Shown here: one piece after another, positions 1-10,190 of the stretch
How the letters are laid out: every line of letters begins with the position of its first letter
Position numbering within the stretch: position 1 is the stretch's first letter
From: Triatoma infestans
Taxonomy: Eukaryota; Arthropoda; Insecta; Hemiptera; Reduviidae
Assembly (NCBI GenBank): GCA_011037195.1
Contig: JAAEAF010000105.1
Location: forward strand, 124,001 to 188,000
Reading direction: 5' to 3'
DNA: 64,000 bases
Notes under the pieces: generated by a model
What the model was told of the DNA's origin: nothing
The model's database searches: none
Seen by the model: only the letters and a program-made list of their open reading frames with translations
Program-made: the position numbers and the translations under genes

Positions 1-329
1 AATATACTACAATAAAAAACGGGCTTCTGTATAAAGAAAAACTAGATAAAACTAGATACGCACCCACTAGAGCCTTATTACAAATACACTGCAAAGAGAA
101 AAAGAAGTGAGCCAATAATAATGTGACTTTAACTTTAATGCATGGCGAGTAAACCTGAGGATCGGAAGGCAATCAGTGGAAGGACAACGCGCCAACAATC
201 TCACCAGCACTGAGCGTAAGAGTACCCAAAAAACGAATTCTAAAATCACATAGATTAGGGCATACCGTTAAGAAATGGAAACATGTCCTAATAGTAAATG
301 GCTTGTAAGACCCAGTCGTGAAGGTTTAT
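1..329. other. unassigned AT-rich sequence
   Basis: I see no gene, transposon boundary or RNA in this stretch. The only open frame (67-249 minus) is short, has no recognisable motif and is probably chance. Confidence 0.4.
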
Positions 330-464
330 ACCAGATTTTGTTTTTACTTTTTCTTACTCCTATTTGATGGTCGTGTCAAATTTTCTAAACTGAGTTTACA
401 CTTGAAATACATGCAATATGAATACGAAAAAATATATTTTTAGCGATCTGCATGAGTGTTTGTA

Positions 465-495
<31 letters not shown>

Positions 496-1310
496 ACAAA
501 ATGTCTCGGAAACGAAAAACCGCAGGATGCTCAGACATGGTATTCCGTTTAGGAACTATCAATGCATCTGACAAGAAGGTTTCGGACGAAATCCATCAAC
601 CTGAATGAAGTGCGTGTTTACTGATTTTTTTTTTTTCATTTTTCGCGATTTTCTCTAAAATGTTTCCAACGATTTTCATTAAACTTTATATGCTACCTAC
701 ATATAAAAATATGTACTACGGCATCTGGCAATAAGAATTTTCTCAAAATCGGTTAACCAAGAAGTACCATTTTATGAATGAATTTTTCAATTATTCTTAA
801 TTTTCTTCAAACCGATTCCTATGATTTCCTTTAAACTTAGATTAGATTAGATTAGATTAACCCTGGAGGGGGGGGGGACTCCAACCCAGACACCGCAGCC
901 TACCCATTGAGGCTTATTGTGTCAACCCCCTTATGTTTAGTAGAGGAATCCTCCCCTCTTCATGGAGTCAAGGGCCTTCCCCACTAGTCCTTTTTTGCAA
1001 TACGATCTCCTTCGGTCTCAGCGTGCCAAGATCTCGTACCGCAATCTGCCGATTGCGACACAGTCAAACAAAAAGTGAGTGACCGTCTTACCCTCTCTTC
1101 CTGACATAGTCTGCACGAAGGCACCTTTAAACTTACAAATATATATTTGAAGATCTACAACTTTTATTTGCAAAATTTTCTGGAAAAATTGGTTGTGAAA
1201 GGGCCGCAACGAGAAGGGCTTCAGCCATGTCATTTCAATATAATATGTGATTCTATCACCCATACAGTATAAATAACAACAAAAGATTTTTAGTGAGAAT
1301 TGCAATAAGA
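330..1310 (-). repeat. RepA copy 0, minus, split by a LINE fragment
   Basis: Diverged member of the ~1 kb RepA family in minus orientation. The family's TTACTTTTTCTTACTCC end lies near 340, followed by a purine-rich simple repeat where other copies have (GT)n, then the AAACGAAAAACCGCAGG block, then monomer sequence resembling the ~300-bp unit of the better copies. The monomer runs to 839 and resumes at 1136 with the expected ACAACTTTTATTTG block near 1156, so 840-1123 is a later insertion. It abuts copy 1 in opposite orientation at about 1310. Confidence 0.65.
840..1123 (-). mobile_element. 3' end of RNase H-type LINE (family X), with 12-bp target duplication
   Basis: 5'-truncated non-LTR retrotransposon. 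Read on minus it encodes a decayed C-terminal segment ending in FLFDCVAIGRLRYEIL and LRPKEI, the region after the cysteine-rich motif in I/Loa/R1-like ORF2 proteins. The 3' end is an (AATCT)n tail visible on plus as GATTAGATTAGATT at 840. The insertion is bounded by the perfect duplication CCTTTAAACTTA at 828-839 and 1124-1135 and interrupts RepA copy 0. A second copy of the same family lies at 36340-36725 on plus. The fragment is non-functional. Confidence 0.8.
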
Positions 1311-2298
1311 AAAAATCTGGTGTGAAACACTCACACAACTTTCTCTTACTCCAGTTATCAAAATTATAATTGACAAATTTTATAGTTTGTGTACCAAATT
1401 TATAGAAATTTGTCGAAAATTGAAAAAAACTATTCAGTAAAAGCGCACTTCCGGTTTACTGATTTTCTTCACACCCGGAATTTTGGCCAACTATTTATTT
1501 CTAATTAATTTCATTTGGATGATAGAGTTGTATAATCAAGTATGATACCACTTTAGAGGAAGCTGTAACCCTACCCCTCTCCTAAAAGTGCCCTTAAATG
1601 AATTTTCCCAGAGAAATGTTTTATATAAAAGTTGTAGATCTTTGAATATTTAGTTCATATGTGTAGATTCAAGAAAATCGTCGGGGCCATTTTGGAGAAA
1701 ATCGCGAAAAAGTGAAAAAATCATATTTAGTAGTGTTAAAACAAAAGCACTTCCGGTTTTCCGATTTTTCTCAAACTCGGAATTTCAACAACATATTTAA
1801 TTCTAATTAACATTATTTAAATGACCGAATTGTGTAATAACCTGAAATAGCACTTTAGAGGGTAACCTAACCCCACCCCTCCCCCAGAAGGGCCCTTAAA
1901 TCAATTTTCCCAGAGAAATGTTTTAAATAGAAGTTGTAGCTCCTTGTATATGTAGTTGATGTATCAAGTTTAAAGAAAATCCTTGGAGCCATTTTTGAGA
2001 AAAACGCAAAAAAGTAAAAAAGGTCAACTAGTAAAGTGGTACTTCCGGTTGAGAAATTTTGACAGATAACGCACAGTCAGATCGCATGGTGATACCTAAA
2101 CGGAATATTGAGTTTCAGTTTTCTACGGTTTTTCGTTTTTGAGCTATGCTATTCACATACACACACAGTCCATTTGCTAAAAACCACTTTTTTGGACTCA
2201 GGGGACCTCAAAACGGATATTTCCGGTGAAAACTCGATATCGAAAATTTGACACGATTACAATACTTCCTCTTACTAGGAGTAAGAGAAAGTAAAAAA
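1311..2298 (+). repeat. RepA copy 1, plus, full length with two internal monomers
   Basis: Best plus-strand copy of RepA. It begins with a short hairpin (GTGTGAAACACTCACAC) and CTTTCTCTTACTCC. It then carries tandem ~300-bp units, each with CACTTCCGGTT, a CCCTACCCCTC or CCCACCCCTC block and an AGTTGTAG block; the CACTTCCGG landmark recurs at about 1446, 1748 and 2040. It ends with a conserved tail (ACGGAATATT, short CA run, AACGGATATTTCCGG) and a terminal palindrome CTTACTAGGAGTAAG. No coding capacity is seen, so it is non-autonomous. The internal CA run, terminal hairpin and variable monomer number resemble small Helitron/Helentron derivatives, but the termini do not prove this. Confidence 0.85.
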
Positions 2299-2499
2299 TG
2301 GTGTGATTTCTTCCATTCTGAAATTAGCTTAAACTTGGTCTTACTGCACTACCACATATTTCACAGCTACTTTAAGCACTAACCAGCGAAGAATGAGCAA
2401 GTTGCCCACCTTTGACGTAAGTTCATTATTGAATGTGTTCTCGCTGAATATATATTTGAATAGAGTGGAAATTCTTTCTTCTTTTCAGCGATGCGTCTG

Positions 2500-2560
2500 G
2501 GTTTGATACCCATAGATGCTCGTCGGTGTTGATCCCTCAGATTATATATGGAAGCAAACA
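2500..2560 (+). mobile_element. degraded fragment of SINE family 2
   Basis: Contains a B-box-like GGTTTGATACCC followed by GTCGGTGTTGATCC, the same order as the better SINE2 copy at 22480-22650 (minus). The A-box half is not visible. It has no independent function. Confidence 0.5.
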
Positions 2561-3460
2561 ATTGTTGCCGACTCTGTTTGTGAATGCCAGGAAAAAGACA
2601 GTGCGAGCCATGACTTGCTGGTCAAAAAAATCTAAGACTGTTGCTCCAAGGGTTTGTTTTTTCTTTGCGACTGAATCAAATATGAGAAGCAATACTCAAC
2701 GATGAAGAGGTGCCATGTTAAATAGAAAGTATCCGAACCATTTTAAGCCATTCATTTTGACAACAATCACAGCTAATTAACCACTTAGGTTTAATACGAT
2801 AAAAATGCAAAGCCAGCCTTGGGTAAATCGACTAAAGAAATAAACAAAAAAAAAACACTTAGTTTGGAATGAATTGTGAATTCAGAGAACCTAAAACAAG
2901 TATCAAACTATGAATTTGATAGTCCTGATTTATTCAAGAGAGAAATGTATATGTAAATTTTCTATTCCTCTATTCCCAGTAGTACAACAGCTTTTTTTTT
3001 ATTTACGTCATCCATCTTAGTAGACATCCTTTGGGAAATATTTTAAAAAACAAATTTAAATTTGCAATTTTTTTTTTTTTATACAATTTCCATCGCCATT
3101 ATTTTCTGTGAAGAATTGATATTCTAACAGTAAAAACAATGAATAAAAATACTCTGCCATATACCCAGAATCATTCAAATAATCTGCTGTAGTTTTGTTA
3201 TGGTCATGGCAAAATCCCTCAGCTAAGCCGACAGCGTGACAGAAATCCCGTCTTTTCCATTTAAAAGTGATGGATTCGTCAACAAAATTCATCGTAAGTT
3301 CCCAGGTTTAGTTAAAAGCAAAAGAAGTTATAATAAGCAGGGACAACAGTTTATTTATGCCAACGAAGTGCAATTTCATTGAATCGTTTAGTAACGATGA
3401 ATCTAGTGATTCATCCATTTTCAAATTGTAACTCTTCATTTAGCCGTATAATTTGAATTT
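2561..3460. other. unassigned AT-rich sequence
   Basis: No recognisable coding or repeat signal apart from homopolymer runs near 2848, 2992 and 3069. The minus frame 3056-3292 (78 codons) matches nothing I know. Confidence 0.4.
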
Positions 3461-3640
3461 TTCAGAAATGTTTTCCGTGTAGCCTGCTTCTTTTTGTGGT
3501 CATCGAATGGTTTCGGGCGTTCACCCATCATCAGGATGTTTTTGTCAACCACAAAAAGAAGCAGGCTATCACGGAAAATATCTCTGATGCTTTCCAGCTC
3601 TGCGGAACCAACCACAACAACTAATTTGAATTTCATTGTT
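3461..3640 (-). repeat. Penelope-type hairpin repeat P1a with hammerhead-like core
   Basis: Inverted-repeat element. The arm GCCTGCTTCTTTTTGTGG (3483-3500) recurs inverted as CCACAAAAAGAAGCAGGC near 3549-3566, and the minus strand of the apex (3501-3538) reads CATC, CTGATGA, a GGGT/GCCC-type stem, GAAA, CCATTC, GATG. That is the order of a hammerhead ribozyme: stem I strand, CUGANGA, stem II, GAAA, stem III, stem I strand. Stem III is degraded compared with the CCGG of other copies. The outer arm also contains GGAAAGCATCAGAG in inverse, a marker shared with copies at 8175, 29238 and 55136. Confidence 0.65.
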
Positions 3641-5032
3641 ACAAATCATGTCCTTTTTACTAAGTGACTATGATAATGAGACATATTTATTGATTTATTT
3701 TTATTATCATATTTTATTTCATAGTTCTTAGGAAAAGTGGGTAAACTTTTTATTAATTAATACCAAAGGACTTTTTTTTAGTCATTTCTCAATTTTGGTT
3801 GAATTTCTTATGTAATATTCGTATATTGGTTTTGAAAGGGCTTAATTTCAAGAAATATTAGAAGAACTAGTGAATTAGGAAGTACTAATTTACCATGATT
3901 AAAGACGACTAATTAAATGACTAGATATTTATACATAAAAATAACCTAAATGAAATATTAAACTATGATTGATAAATAAACGAACAAGATGGCAGAGTAG
4001 AACACTTGTTGAAAAGTACGCGTTGCTGACTGTGCGTAAACTGGCTGAACTGCTGTTTAAGACTGCTCTGTGACCCTTATTATTTATACTCTTAAATTTT
4101 GGTTCTTATTTTATACTAGATCGTCGCATTCCAATAGGCTGTTTTACAATAGAGTTTGGCCAAGTGTTTTGTCTAACACTAAAGGTTTGTCACCCTTTTG
4201 CTCGCAGCTGTCCAGTTTAGGCTTCTAATCTGTTTTTTTTTTTTAATATGTTTATAATTCTAATTTTCTTACTTCCATCCCACTTACTTAATTTGGCTCT
4301 TCATCGTATTTTTGTTGTTATTTTACTTGGGAGAACTGGTGTTGTCTTTGTTATCATTGTTATAGCAATTGTAACTTTTCTTTTGTAATATTTCACACTA
4401 AATGGGCAACGTACCATTTTGGTTTACTTTTGTGGCTTCTTCTTTCCTTCAAGGGTTGCCGTCTGAACCAAGGCATCTTTCTATTTTTCCTATCCTACTA
4501 AGTCTGCCATCATGCAGACCTCATCCCGCCATTTCCTCTTCAATAACATCTTTTCTCTGGATTCGAATCATACCACTTCATCTGTGGATCTCTATGGAAT
4601 GGATATGTCAGTATCCATTCCCTCACACGACTGGGCCTTTCTTATTTACCATTCATTATTTTTCTCCATTCTTTCCTCAATTCCCATCATTTTCTTCACC
4701 TCATCAATCCTGTCCATCCTTCTGCTTAATATATTTATCTTATCATAAAATCCAACTTCACTTATTTTCAGCCTCATTATTGTCCAGGTCTAACAGAATG
4801 AATTCTATCTGTGATTGTATGGAAAATTGTTTTTTATTTTTCAATGACAATGTACCTTGCCACAGGATTGAGTGCAACCCCTTACTGCTTTTCTTATTTG
4901 TTCCACCCTGGATTACACCTCTTTTATCCTACCTCCTTTGTTATCCAAATTTGACCCCAGATATTTGAATATATTTCTCGTCCGATTTTTTTAACTTTCT
5001 GTTTCCGACCCTTCGTCACCATAGCTTCCGAA
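3641..5032. other. unassigned sequence with a long uninformative open frame
   Basis: The plus frame 4402-4968 (188 codons) is the longest in the window but is rich in Ser, Phe, Leu, Ile and Pro without motifs. The opposite strand has shorter frames with a charged, helical look near 4512-4748, which could be an old transposon ORF. I could not assign either. Confidence 0.35.
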
Positions 5033-5294
5033 TTATTACCAAGTTTGTTTTTTTTTTAATTTAAGGCGCGTCAACATCTGTGGTCATTGGCGCCCGGTAT
5101 CTTCTCGGTGCACTGCCGGCCTTCGGACAGTGTCTTCTCGTTACAGACAACACTGTCCATCACCGGACAGTGAGCTGAAGGGGCTCCTAGGAAGGAAAAA
5201 ATCTAAGGGTAGCACAGTTTGACTCGAACCGGGTTTTCCGCGTGGGAGTCCAGTGTACTAGCCACCGAGCTAATCCCTTCCCTTATTACCAAGT
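5033..5294 (-). mobile_element. tRNA-derived SINE family 1, with 12-bp target duplication
   Basis: About 238 bp (5045-5282) flanked by the perfect direct repeat TTATTACCAAGT (5033-5044 and 5283-5294). On minus the head reads GGGATTAGCTCGGTGGCTAG (A-box region) and later GGTTCGAGTC (B box), so it is a tRNA-like RNA polymerase III promoter. A body containing CACTGTCCGGTGATGG follows, and the 3' end is the conserved GACGCGCCTTAAATTA plus A-tail. The intact duplication points to a relatively recent LINE-driven insertion. Other copies are at 6155, 16664, 21921, 30848, 40190 and 63618. Confidence 0.92.
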
Positions 5295-6154
5295 ATTCTT
5301 TTTTTTTATAATTTATACCTAGTCACCATTTCCGGTTTTCCAAATAATTAATAGTTCGAAAATAGTTTGCCTTATAACAGATATTTTCTTACAATATGTA
5401 AGAACAAAATATATGCAGAATCAAACATAGTTCCTCCTTATATTTGACTAATAAGACAAGTAGGAATTAAGCTCAACTTTGGGAGTTGAATCTTCAGTTT
5501 CACATAAGTTGAACTAACTATGCCCTTCAGCTGTTGGAATTCTCTTACCAATAGATATCATAATGTTAATGAAGCTGATCACAAATCGGTGAAACTTATT
5601 TGTTAATATTAATTTTATTATGAATTGATATTGTTTGATATTGATATTGCAGGATTTGACTTGTGTGTGTGTTGGGAACAAATTTAAGAAAAAAAGAAAA
5701 AAGAGAAGTCAATAACATTATTAAGAAAGTTTATTGAAATTGTAGATTGAATTGTATTCATAATTTAGAATCTTTTCTATAATTCTGTAAAACCTCTTTA
5801 GGTTCCGTTTCGAACTGACATTGATACAATTGTACCCCTTGCAATAAATAAAAAGAAAATCAAAAATAAAAATTGAACTCCCTATTTAATTACATAGCAT
5901 CTCTTTTCAGTTGACGTAATCAGTCTCAAAGTCTCAAATGCAGACCATTTTCTAAATAATTCGGTGTGTTTTTTTTCACATTTTTATTTTGAAAGTGGAT
6001 GGATAGCGATTTGTGGCAAGTAGTAAGCCCAACAAGCTGAATGTTATCTAAAGATCACTTTTGGTTCCATCTAGAAGCCTCCGTCGACCCTTTTGAATCA
6101 GGATACGGGAATTTCACAGGAAATGCTTCTTATCTCTTTTTTAATTTCTCTTAT
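5295..6154. other. unassigned AT-rich sequence
   Basis: Only simple AT-rich sequence, including TTGATATTGATATTG near 5632-5650. No gene or transposon is recognised. Confidence 0.4.
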
Positions 6155-6286
6155 CCTTCCCATCACCGGCAGTGAGCTGCAGGAACTTCTAGGAAGATAA
6201 AATCTAAGGGCAGCACTGCTAGACTGGAACCTGGGACCTCCTCGGAACTAGTCTAGTACATTACCACTGAACTAATCCCTTCCATT
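6155..6286 (-). mobile_element. SINE family 1, 3'-truncated copy
   Basis: Minus-strand head with GGATTAGTTCAGTGGTA and a decayed B box, then GCAGTGCTGCCCTTAGATT and the body up to CACTGCCGGTGATGGG. The characteristic CGCCTTAAATTA end is missing. Confidence 0.8.
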
Positions 6287-6560
6287 GGACAGTTCTACAT
6301 AATAAAACTCATGCCAGATCCCTCTTGTAGAATTTGCGAAACAGAAAGAAATTCCCTCCATCCTTTTTTTGGACAGATTGCTTGGATTGTGAGTATATTC
6401 AGAACCTTTGGTCGGAACAGAATGTGTATGAAAGACTGTTGCATATCATAAGTGGATTAGACCCATGCTTGGATTTCCGGCTTGTGGTTATTTTTGGCAG
6501 TTAGTGGTTATTTTGAGAGATTAGCTGCATGGATACGGAAGTGCTTTGGATAGTATAGGG
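6287..6560 (+). mobile_element. LINE ORF2 C-terminal remnant (family D)
   Basis: On plus, frames near 6310-6440 read PDPSCRICETERNSLH and then, after a frameshift, DCEYIQNLWSEQN. This fits the C-terminal C-x2-C...H...C motif that closes the ORF2 of many I/Loa/R1-like LINEs. The frame is broken by stops soon afterwards. Family assignment is tentative because only about 80 codons remain. Confidence 0.5.
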
Positions 6561-6595
6561 CTTCGTTCTTCTCCATTAACGATTTCAATAATAAG

Positions 6596-6725
6596 AGGAT
6601 AACTAAAGTAAGTAAGAGTAAAACACAGTAATACCTATTTTATAGTAATACCTGTTTTTTAGGAGGGTTATGTCCAACTATCGACCAAGGTGTCTTGAAT
6701 GGAGGCAGACATAGTTCAATAAATT
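6596..6725 (-). mobile_element. 3' end of SINE family 3, diverged
   Basis: Read on minus, a GGACATAACCCTCC block, a run of TAAAAAACAGG and a TTAC-rich tail match the 3' end of the SINE3 copy at 43997-44225 and the fragment at 52549-52610. A short internal duplication of GTAATACCT is visible. Confidence 0.55.
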
Positions 6726-7239
6726 ACTCACATTATTGCATAATTCTAAAACCAAGGCCAAGCCTGGAACATAATATACGTCTCATAAGTTTTTAGGAAC
6801 AAACTTACTATAGCAATATGCTATTAGAGAGCAATCACTTCCATTTAATACATTAATCTGTAAAACTTATTTTAATGGGAAAGGGATGTTATGTCCCCTT
6901 AAAGTTATATCACACACATACACGCGTGCATATATATAAAATTAAGGATAACCAAATATTTATAATAAAAATTCCAAGGTTAAAGAAAATTTGAAATTGT
7001 AGTGAGAAAAAGACGCGTGCATCACAATAAATTTAAATTTTTATTGTATTCAATATATTCTGCAAAATCTGAATTAGAAGTCTTATATAAAAACCAATAT
7101 ATACTTGAATAGTGTGTAACAGAACGAAATGAATTTGATTTTAATGATAAATGGAATTGATAATGTAAGCTAATTGTGATGTCTGGGAATAATTAGATTT
7201 GTATTTGTGTTCAGTACGAATGTGGTATGATGTGTTTTC

Positions 7240-7720
7240 CACAAATTAGGTCTGTGATGCTAGAAGTTGCTAGCACGTTTGGTATATATGTATATACTGT
7301 CTCTTGCTTCTACGGTCTAGCTACGTGGTAGTATACCAACCACCAGTCTACTCCAGCTAGCCGCCGGTATAGGCTATAACGTCATTACCTCCTTCTACAT
7401 TGGCAGTCCAAAGGGTTCTAGTTTAGAGAGGGTAAAGGGTGGTTTAGTCCGAGCACTGGGTTGTATCGAATTAGGACGTTCATACGGGCCACATACCAGA
7501 CTCCTACACACAGTCGCCTAGTTGTCGACCTCTCCAATCCCCTGAAGGGCCTGTAAGGGACGACATATACAAGGTAATTAGCTTCCCTGACTGAGAGTTG
7601 AACTGAACCCTTCCCCATCGCCTTCACCCACACTCCAGTACACATCTTGTAGGCCATGACCGCCAAACCACTACTACATATACACTCGTACAGTCCGACG
7701 GCCAGCTGTGTTCTTTACTC
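7240..7720. other. GC-richer island of unknown nature
   Basis: About 480 bp much richer in G+C than its surroundings, with an 82-codon minus frame (7418-7666) that I do not recognise. No terminal repeats or splice sites convinced me. It could be a solo LTR, a decayed transposon or a non-coding exon. Similar islands lie at 28260-28860, 42600-43150 and 59150-59700. Confidence 0.35.
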
Positions 7721-8029
7721 TCCATATGGTCATTTAATAATACCTACCTAATGTTTACTATCTGATCAATGAATTTTCCTATATTTCACAAAACATGAAC
7801 AGCTAATCAGCCAATTTTTTTTTTAATTCAATGCTGACTGTATTGTTTTCAAAAATTTCATCTCAACATATAATAATCATTATCCATTTCCTCGAATAAT
7901 ATTATATTTTTGAAAAACACTCAGTTTACTGCATATCCTTATCATTTCATAAATAATCAATTACACAGTGATATTATATGTAACAAAAGTTTTAGGCCTA
8001 AACATGTAAATATTTCTCATTTAAACAAA

Positions 8030-8165
8030 TTTGTTGGAGCCAATTGAGAGAAACTCGCGAAAAATGAAACAAATAATTCAACAAAGTGGTACTTCCGATT
8101 GATACTTTCAAATCCTTTGATGATTACTAAGCGGAATATCAACTATGAACTTGCCAAGGTTTTAA
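8030..8165 (+). repeat. RepA fragment
   Basis: Contains TTGGAGCCAATTGAGAGAAA, then GTGGTACTTCCGATTGA and CTAAGCGGAATATCAAC, the order found at the monomer/tail junction of RepA copy 1 (about 1985-2110). Confidence 0.7.
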
Positions 8166-8174
8166 TTTAGATAT

Positions 8175-8235
8175 GGTTGGGTCTACAGAGCTGAAAAAGC
8201 ATCAGAGATATATTCCATGATAGCCTGTTTCATTT
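8175..8235 (-). repeat. Penelope-type hairpin repeat P1b, arm only
   Basis: Retains the outer arm (AGCATCAGAGATATATTCC, TGATAGCCTG) of the P1 family but not the hammerhead-like core. Confidence 0.55.
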
Positions 8236-8426
8236 ATCTTCATTTTATCTTGATAAACAATGTGATAACACAAAGTTCCTCAGAGTAACATCACTATACA
8301 CGCTCAATGTTTTTAATGTAATCAGTCTTATGCATGATTTATCTTGTATTGTTTGAACCAGCCATTCAGTACATTTCCTTATATTAAGAAGGATTTTTTA
8401 TTTTAATGTCCAGAATTAAATCTGGA

Positions 8427-9516
8427 CATGCTTACAGAATTGGGCAGTAATTAATTACATGAATATTTAATTACACCTTCAATTACATGATTAAAATTGG
8501 AGCATGCTTTCAAAAGGAAAACAGTTGAATGGTACAAAATATAAAAATAACTGGTTCCAAAGAACAATTACACTGAAGAAATTGTAATATCCAATTACTA
8601 TTACTGAATCGTTTTAAGTAATTGCAATTACTTCTTTCAGTTACTGTTTGTAATTGAGGCTCTTAATTACAATTACTGCTTGCCGCTATGTAATTGTATT
8701 TACAATTACAATTACATGTACTTGTAATTGCAGTAATCGAATTACAAATACAAAAAAAAAATTGAGTAATTGAACAACAGTAAACTCTGCCACATTTCCA
8801 CTTAATAATCTCGTGAAAGAAGTATTTAACAATAAATATTTCTCAGTAGAAATTACATTGTTAATGTAAGTAAATTTATTTCTTATGAGTCAGTATTTAA
8901 TAAATAAAAAATATTTCCTAACATATGACGTTTTTCCTTTCTTTTTTTACCGTTGACTAATGTCTAATTACTTTTATTAGTGCCATTTCGGCGTTAATGA
9001 TTGCAATTACCAATTAGAATTACTTGGAATTGCATTAAAATTACTTGGAATTGCAGAAGAACAATTACATGTAATTGTATTGGCAATTGTAATTGTATTG
9101 GCAAACAACAAAATGATAGTTAATATAGAAATTGCAGTGTTACACAAGCATAGTTACACTTTCCGTTTAAATGTTCGGAACCTATTTATGTTTCTCAGAA
9201 ATTCATTTGAGTAACCCCTAATTTAATGACGCCCTAGTATGTCAGATTTTATCGCGCTGTCTAGCGAGTGCGTTAGCTGATTAACGATAAATTTGTAAAT
9301 ATCCTGCTTTTTAAGAAGTTAACAATATGCTTTCTATATTGTAAAATCGGGTGCAACCAGTAATTGTAATTGTGGTACACAATTCATAAAGTAATTGCAA
9401 TTACCAATTACAGTTATATGTAATTGTAATTATTTTTCTGCAATTTCAAATTACAATGATTGGTAAGTAATCGTAATTGTAATTGAAATTACTTTTTGCC
9501 CAACTCTGCTTACTTA
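8427..9516. mobile_element. non-autonomous hAT-like transposon with AATTAC subterminal arrays
   Basis: Termini are CAGAATTGGGCAGTAAT at 8435 and, inverted, CAGAGTTGGGCAAAAAGTAA ending at 9508; CAGNNTTGGGC is a hAT-style terminal inverted repeat. Flanking 8-mers CATGCTTA (8427-8434) and CTTACTTA (9509-9516) agree at 6 of 8 positions, consistent with an old 8-bp duplication. Both ends carry many short AATTAC/GTAATT repeats, the kind of subterminal motif hAT transposases bind. No transposase frame is present. A 246-bp block (9103-9348) lies inside it. Confidence 0.75.
9103..9348. repeat. 246-bp direct repeat, copy 1 (inside the hAT-like element)
   Basis: Nearly identical, with only a few substitutions, to 9946-10190. 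Starts AAACAACAAAATGATAG and ends CTTTCTATATTGTAAAAT. It has no coding potential. The sequence next to each copy differs immediately outside the block. Confidence 0.9.
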
Positions 9517-9945
9517 TCTCTCATCAGTCATCATAATTGTCCCTACTTTTACTCTTAGCTATTTCAACAAGATACACCATGCACAAAGGCTTGTCACCTT
9601 GAAACTCTTGATTTAACACATTGTACAAATGAACAAAGATTATCACCAAAACGATAGTTTTGGGGACATTAGTTACAAGGCAATAGCCGTAATATGTTTC
9701 CATGTTATAAGCAATATTGTAATGTCCAGTAACAAAATCCAATAAAAACTCTTATAGCAACCACCTGTTTCTAGCGTTATTACAGAGGTTATATTTTTCG
9801 TATTACTAATCAATATTAACACGTTCATATCATTAATTATGTCACAAAAATACTGTAATATATTCCAAACGATAACTAACTAAAAATAATTATGGAGTGG
9901 CTTATTTGATATCCCTCGCACCGCCCTGGCATAACCTAAAATAAG

Positions 9946-10190
9946 AAACAACAAAATGATAGTTAATATAGAAATTGCAATGTTACACAAGCATAGTTAT
10001 ACTTTCCGTTTAAAGGTTCGGAACCTATTTATGTTTCTCAGAAATTCATTTGAGTAACCCCTAATTTAATGACGCCCTAGTATGTCAGATTTTATCGCGC
10101 TGTCTAGCGAGTGCGTTAGCTGATTAACGATAAATTTGTAAATATCCTGCTTTTTAAGAAGTTAACAATATGCTTTCTATATTGTAAAAT
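9946..10190. repeat. 246-bp direct repeat, copy 2
   Basis: Partner of 9103-9348 at a distance of about 840 bp. This copy is not flanked by AATTAC repeats. It could be an independent insertion of a small element or the result of local duplication. Confidence 0.9.

Noticed and set aside
840..860. Telomere-like GATTAGATTAG repeat
   Set aside because: The insect telomere repeat is TTAGG; this (ATTAG)n is the tail of a LINE with a target duplication around it.
4402..4968. Longest open frame in the window (188 codons, plus)
   Set aside because: Hydrophobic Ser/Phe/Leu/Pro-rich composition without motifs, typical of the antisense of AT-rich purine-rich sequence; overlapping frames on both strands.
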